DNA of 38,530 nt, taken from the NCBI GenBank assembly GCA_001584585.1, contig LSYV01000016.1, forward strand, positions 14,059 to 52,588, read 5' to 3'. The stretch comes from Gonium pectorale (taxonomy: Eukaryota > Chlorophyta > Chlorophyceae > Chlamydomonadales > Volvocaceae). A program made the position numbers and the translations under genes. Positions 34,101 through 38,530 of this stretch are shown here, in pieces (within the stretch, counting starts at the first letter, position 1; each line of letters opens with the position of its first letter). Below the pieces are notes generated by a model. That model was not told the DNA's origin. It did not search any database and worked only from the letters and a program-made list of their open reading frames with translations.

Positions 34101-35435
34101 TAGCCTGCTGCCGGGCCAGTCGGGCGGGCCCCCAGCGCGCTCCGGAGCTGGGGTCTGCCGGCCCCGAGTGCCGTGATCGCCGGCCGACGCGGCAAGCGGG
34201 CGGGCGGGCGCTGCAACGCTGCGGGAGCCCTGCGCTTGTCGCCCGCTGGGCACCCGGCAAACGCCCGGTAGCCAGCCGCCGGGAGCCGCGCACCCGAGTA
34301 ACGCGCCGGTCCCGGAAAGCCAGTCCCCAGCCCCAGCCCTGGCTAGCATCTCCGCTATCGCCCGCTGCGTCCCCGGTCCGCTTCGCGCCCGTGCTTGCTT
34401 TCGAGCCGCAGCCCCACGCAGGACCTCAGGCCCCCTCCGCTGCGGCCCAGCCCGCGCCACACCCGCCAGCTGCGACAGACCCGACGCCGACGGCCCCGGC
34501 CGCACCAGTTCCACAAGCTCCGGCTTGGGATCCGGCAGGTTCGCCAGCGCAGCAGCAGCACCTCCAGCATCCACGCCGGCACTGTCGCTGCTAGCGCCAC
34601 CACCGCCACTGCTCTCACCACCGATGCCGCTGCTGCTGCTGTCGCCTGCCGCCATGGAGGCCCCCGAGGTCCCCCCCGCTGCCGACGCGAATGGGGCACC
34701 ACCGGGAGTCGCCGCCGGCGCCACCGCCGCTGCGGTGGCGGCGGCGACGGCGCTGCTATAGCACGACGCCTGGAGGGGTATGCCTACGCCTGCTGGCGGG
34801 GGCGGGGGGGGAGGGGGCGGCATGCGACGGGTGTGACTTAACACGAGGGCCGTAAAGGAGTGCGCGGTGTAGATGGTGGTGCGATGTCGGGGCTGGGGCG
34901 ATGCAGAATAGTCCGGGTGTGGCGCGCAGGGGAGGGCGGCTGTCCGCTAGCTCAATCATACGTGGCGGCGAGGCGTCGGTATCGCGTTGACCCCACGACG
35001 ACTGCGTGTGTACATTGTGCTTGTGAGAGAGTGATGGAAAAGGGCGAGGGGGTCGCGCATGCTCGCAGCACATCGGTGAGCGCGGGGAGGTGGCCGTGGG
35101 TGCAGGCGGTCCGGCTCCTCACACAAGGCCCGCCTCAGGGAGCGGCGGGAGCGGCGGGGCGCCCGTGGGCGTGTGTGTTCTCAAGAGCGTGCGCTAGCGG
35201 GGCTGGGTCTCCTGGCAGGCCGAGAAACCCTCTCTCAGGCCTGCGTCCGGCCCCCACACGCACCGCTGCTGCTCGGAGCTGCTGCCACCGATTGTCGTCG
35301 GCACGCCGCCGTCGCTGCCAGCAGCAGAGGAGAGGAAGAAGTCTGCTCAGCGCCAGCGCGAGCACCGTGCGCCAGCGGCAGCAGCGCGCTCCTCCCAAGC
35401 CCCGACACGAGCCGCCCAAGCACCCAGCCGGCCAT
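31137..35435 (-). CDS. Organellar (probably mitochondrial) ribosomal protein uS15, 338 aa
   Basis: Exons 5'->3': 35435-35264, 34789-34506, 33451-33337, 32806-32731, 32196-32076, 31853-31749, 31280-31137 (1017 nt, all in phase). Small-subunit protein that binds the three-way junction of the 16S-like rRNA. The S15 core, about 175-256, keeps FQKHPADTGSP (DTGSP 183-187), then MWTHRVRELVRHF, RRQRMLTWLRRAD and YTITKLGLKDIY. The N-terminus (MAGWVLGRLVSGLGRSALLP) is basic, amphipathic and free of acids, like a mitochondrial presequence. It is followed by about 95 Ala/Ser/Gly residues and, after the core, an 80-residue C-terminal extension, giving a protein nearly four times the bacterial length. Exon 1 was chosen because its strong donor (GTGCGT at 35263) is phase 1 and matches the C-tract acceptor at 34790; without it the frame would open with nine prolines that are really the intron's pyrimidine tract. 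A plastid version is the main alternative. Confidence 0.87.
33758..33796. repeat. 18-bp tandem repeat (2.2 copies) in uS15 intron 2
   Basis: CAGTGGCGCTCAGGCCTG at 33758-33775 is repeated exactly at 33776-33793, followed by a further CAG. Degenerate GTGCCCAG words continue to about 33857. All lie within the 1.05-kb intron 2 of the uS15 gene. Confidence 0.9.
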
Positions 35436-35685
35436 CGCCGGCTGCAAGTAATTCGATGTGTACCGTGACTGTCCGGTGTAGCGCCTAACCAAGGAATGCT
35501 GTTTTCAGGGGTTGGCAAGACTGATGGTAGTCATCGCGACAGCATTTTATGTGACAGGAATATGTGATGTATTATGTCATTCAAGGGGGAAGAATGAACG
35601 AGTGCGTACACGCACACTCGCTCGGGGTGTACAGCTTTTGAAAGCGCCCCTTGCCACACCCCGCACTTTCCCCTCCCCCCCAGCT
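35436..35685. promoter_or_regulatory. Compact divergent promoter region, uS15 / GDT1
   Basis: 250 bp between the two chosen start codons. An open frame continues upstream from the GDT1 start through 35524 (ATG, then VVIATAFYVTG), so part of this stretch may instead be GDT1 5' UTR or signal-peptide coding sequence. A C-rich tract ending in CAG (35670-35683) just before the ATG at 35686 looks like a splice acceptor, so a 5' UTR intron is also possible. Confidence 0.4.
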
Positions 35686-37340
35686 ATGAGGCTACCTTCC
35701 CTGAACTCAACACTGATCGACGCAACCATGGCAACTGTAGGGACGGCGTTGGGGCCCATGTTGCACAACCGATTCTTGATAGGCCTCGCCAAGTCGTTTG
35801 GCGTCATCCTTGCGTCCGAGATCGGCGACAAAACTTTCTTCATCGCGGCCGTCATGGCCATGCGCAACCCGCGTATGACGGTGGGAAGACTGGCCGCAGC
35901 CCTAACGCGCGCGCAGTCGGCTTAACGGCCCTCCCACAGGTGTTTGCTGGTGCTATGGGAGCATTGGCAGCAATGACGGTCCTGTCGGCAGCCCTGGGCT
36001 GGGCGGCTCCCAACCTGGTGCGGGCTGTTATGCGCGTGGCGCCAATCAGATTGCAGCGCCAAAGCACAGCTTTTTCCCGCAGATCTCTAAAGTGTACACG
36101 CACTATGCTGCGACCGCCCTGTTCTTCTTCTTCGGGCTGAAGACCCTCTACGACGCCTTCCTGAAGAAGGATGAGGTGCGACATGCCACGCGCGTGCATG
36201 TGTTTTGCGATCCACACAGCCGGTCGGCTCTCAGGTTGTGTGTTGTGGATGCGAGGGGCGTGTGGATCCGCCTGCCGCCTTCGCGTTATCGAAGAGCTCC
36301 ACGGAGCCCGGCATCTAGCATGGTCATCGTCCGTCACGTGCTGCCGTGTGCACTCTCCCCACCTGGAACCCCTGCAACACATCCACGGCCCCCGGGCACA
36401 TTCCGTTACGCTCACAGGGCGAGGAGAGCGAGCTGGAGCAGGTGGAGCACGAGCTGAGCGACATGAACAAGAGCAAGAGCGCGGGCAGCATGAAGGACAT
36501 GGAGAAGCGCAAGTCCAGCTTCATGGTCGCGATGCTGGGGATGATCTTCTCGCAGATCTTCCTCAAGTCGTTTACGCTAACCTTCCTGGCAGAGTGGGGC
36601 GACCGCAGCCAGATAGCCACGATCGGGTGGGTCGCGATACGGACACGTTGGGCTCCACACGCGGGGGTTTGGGTGGGGTATCGTATGGGCAGCACGGGGG
36701 CCCGGGGGCGGGGTAGCAACAGCGTTGTATAGTAGGTGGCAGCGGCACTGAGGCAGCCTCAAAGCCTGGGCGCTACAAGCTGTCGCTCCAGTCCACTGGC
36801 TCTTCACGCCTTCGACAAAGCTGCGCGTTGTCGTACAGAAACGGTTTGCCAGGCCCTGCCCACCCACCCATGCACCGCGACCCAACATCTGCACATGTAA
36901 CCCGCTCGCCCACCCACCCGACCGCACAGCCTGGCTGCCTCGGAGGATGTGGTGGGTGTCACCATTGGCGGCATTCTGGGCCACGCCATTTGCACGGGCG
37001 CCGCCGTGCTGGGCGGCCGCCACCTGGCCTCCCACATCAACGAGCGGTCCGTGGCGGTGAGTCGGGCCGGAGTAGCAGGCTGACCGTCAGACTCACTGAG
37101 ATCGGCATCAGGTGGCGTTTGCTTGGGAGGCGGTGATTGGTGGAGGCGCTAGTTTGGCCTTGACTACGGTATACGATGTCCATTTGGGGGTGATGAAGGC
37201 CAGCAGCGCTCCTCTCTTGGGGGCCTTGGCCCACCCTTTGCCGACCGTAATGGCCACGCCGCCCTCGGCCCGTGCTACAGATCTTCGGAGGCGTCATGTT
37301 CCTGCTCTTCGGAGCGCACGCGCTGTGGACTGGGCCGTGA
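35686..37340 (+). CDS. GDT1/TMEM165 (UPF0016) family cation/H+ transporter, 253 aa
   Basis: Exons: 35686-35880, 35940-36017, 36083-36175, 36418-36626, 36930-37056, 37281-37340 (762 nt, in phase). The family exchanges Mn2+ or Ca2+ for protons, mainly in the Golgi, and supports glycosylation. Both diagnostic acidic motifs are intact: EIGDKT 45-50, followed by FFIAAVMAMRNPR, and EWGDRS 181-186, followed by QIATIGLAASED. Six hydrophobic segments fit the family, three around each motif. The charged loop between the halves (about 120-156) has an acidic start and a Lys/Met-rich end. Similarity is to the non-plastid plant (PML3-5-like) and yeast Gdt1 branch rather than the thylakoid PAM71 branch, judged from memory. 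The start is uncertain: the in-frame ATG at 35524 would add 54 residues including a possible signal peptide, or a 5' exon may be spliced at 35683. Confidence 0.92.
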
Positions 37341-37924
37341 GCGGAGCGCTGCGAGAGCAGCAGCCGCTGCGGCCCAGCTTCGGCTTTGCCCGCGTTGCTA
37401 CGAATGCGGCCTGGGGCAACGGCGGCCGGCTTGGATGGAGTTCCGCCCGGAGCTGCGGCAGCGTAGAGGAGGAAGAGGCGGGGGCGGGCGGCCGTCGCAG
37501 TCCTGGCGCGTTGGCCGTGCACTCACGCCGTGAGAGCAGCTGCCTGGCACAAGCATCCGAAAATATCCACTAGCAGTATGCAACCATGCATGTGTGGCCG
37601 CAGCCGCCGGCCAAAGCCGTCAAGGAGAATATCGGGCGTGCTCGCGAGAGGAACGTGTAGCGAGAGGGGGAGGGACAGTGGAATGATTTGTGGTGGTGCT
37701 CACTGTAGGCGCGCTCTGGACATGCTTTGTTTGGGGCCGCGCGCAGGGTCGCTCGACCTCATTGGCCGAGCAGTGCCAGGCCGGCGGCAACCCGCGAAGG
37801 GATCGCCCAGGGCGGGGCTGAGCAGTCCGGGGGTTATGGTTCGAGGCCGGAGGGTGCATCCATTCGGTAAGTCCGCCATGGCCGTGTGACCGGAGGAATG
37901 CACCGAGTTCCTGGCTGTCCCGGC
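37341..37924. other. 3' flank of GDT1 gene, no gene seen
   Basis: 584 bp after the GDT1 stop, mostly its 3' UTR. No TGTAA occurs here on the plus strand; the first lies at 38126-38130, beyond the opposing terminal exon. The GDT1 transcript may therefore overlap the minus-strand gene, or use a variant signal. The interval has no convincing coding exon. Confidence 0.45.
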
Positions 37925-38043
37925 TCAGGACTCGAGCTGCATGCGGCGCAGCATGGGGTTGCCGGGCCCGCCGCTCTCGGCGGAGCTCGGTCCACGCATC
38001 CGGGAATAGGCCCGAACAAACGACGACCCCGAGGCGCCGGGTG
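37925..38043 (-). CDS. Probable last exon of a minus-strand gene entering from the right
   Basis: The open frame from the acceptor CATGCAG (ending at 38044) to a TGA at 37925-37927 encodes 38 residues plus 2 leading bases. It contains SGSSFVRAYSRMRGPSSAES and ends NPMLRRMQLES. Composition and the clean stop look like the C-terminal tail of a real protein rather than chance. The upstream exon that should supply the first base of the split codon was not found in the 490 bp to the window edge, so it probably lies outside. I do not recognise the protein. Confidence 0.4.
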
Positions 38044-38530
38044 CTGCATGGGCGAGTGTGGATAAAGACCTTGCAAGATCGGGAGGGGTCGAGACGGAGT
38101 CTTTCAATAGGTGCACCAGGTGGTATGTAAGCGCTCTTGGCCTCGCGTCCTACGCCGCGCTGCAGGCATCTCTATCGGCGGTCGGGGAGGGGTAGGGGGC
38201 TGTCGTTGGGGCCGCAGCTGGGCTTGTATAGCGTCGCAGGGGATTTGCCACAAGTCACAGGCGGGCCACATGCGTCGCTCCCTAGGCCCCGGCAGTCGAA
38301 GCCTGATTGCCCTGTCCCATTGACCGTGGCCTGGGGATTCCATGGCGCTGTCAAGGGTCGATAGGTGTTTGGGCTCTGATGTAGTTGATTCGGAGGGGAT
38401 TCGAGGCGGGTTGCCCTTCGTTGGTGTGGCAACTGGCGCGGGTCAGGGTGCTGGCTTATTATGCTGTCCTTCACCCCACGTGGGTTAGGGGCTCGATTTG
38501 GCTCGGATGCCAACGACTTTCGTCTCTCTC
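38044..38530. other. Right edge, probably intron of the minus-strand gene
   Basis: No convincing exon on either strand. If the terminal exon at 37925-38043 is real, this sequence would be mostly its preceding intron. A plus-strand TGTAA at 38126-38130 is the first candidate poly(A) signal for the GDT1 gene, 786 nt past its stop. Confidence 0.35.

Noticed and set aside
34790..34844. Poly-proline N-terminus for uS15 (ATG at 34823)
   Set aside because: Better explained as the pyrimidine tract and acceptor of intron 1, given the phase-matched upstream exon encoding a presequence.
35135..35518. Minus-strand 127-codon frame overlapping uS15 exon 1
   Set aside because: It overlaps the exon in another frame and has no splice-compatible continuation. 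The phase-consistent presequence frame is preferred.
37838..37848. tRNA-like B box (GGTTCGAGGCC) with an A-box-like GGCCGAGC upstream
   Set aside because: The T-stem does not pair properly, no acceptor stem can be folded, and the spacing is poor. Treated as chance.

Overview
The window is nuclear DNA from a green alga of the Chlamydomonas/Volvox (volvocine) group. It is GC-rich. Genes are cut into many short exons with GTGxGx donors and C-rich tracts ahead of CAG acceptors. TGTAA, the volvocine poly(A) signal, lies downstream of most stop codons. Much of the protein sequence is low-complexity Ala/Gly/Pro/Ser/Gln. One gene encodes a kinesin-II motor close in length and sequence to Chlamydomonas FLA10. 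I found no bacterial, plasmid, CRISPR, tRNA or rRNA feature.

Layout, left to right. (1) 774-8019, minus: complete FLA10-type kinesin-II motor subunit, 22 exons, 785 aa, every junction in phase. (2) 8625-12526, plus: divergent from it across about 600 bp, a 999-aa TPR protein with long disordered arms. (3) 13028-15669, plus: soluble ABC ATPase of the ABCI/Caf16 type. (4) 17831-19451, minus: DUF2358/NTF2-like, probably plastid-targeted protein, tail-to-tail with the ABC gene. (5) 19696-22077, plus: p24/EMP24 cargo receptor of the early secretory pathway. (6) 23500-27016, plus: an unrecognised mosaic membrane protein. It has a mitochondrial-type presequence, a His/Gly/Asp-rich segment, 33 tandem xERx tetrapeptides, three hydrophobic segments with clustered histidines, and an Ala/Ser/Gly tail. 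It contains a 39-N assembly gap. (7) 28126-29760, minus: intronless, secreted or membrane-anchored protein with a proline-rich stalk and propeller-like repeats. (8) 31137-35435, minus: organellar, probably mitochondrial, ribosomal protein uS15, 7 exons, 338 aa. (9) 35686-37340, plus: GDT1/TMEM165-type Golgi cation transporter, divergent from uS15 across 250 bp. (10) 37925-38043, minus: probable last exon of a gene that continues past the right edge.

This is an ordinary eukaryotic housekeeping neighbourhood: ciliary transport, secretory pathway (p24 and GDT1), organelle translation, plastid. It is not an operon-like system. The most interesting item is gene 6, whose domain combination I cannot assign to any family. 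Next come the TPR gene sharing a promoter region with kinesin-II, and the corrected start of uS15, where an apparent nine-proline N-terminus is really the pyrimidine tract of intron 1. Exon models were built by hand from splice signals, reading phase and family similarity recalled from memory. No search was run.
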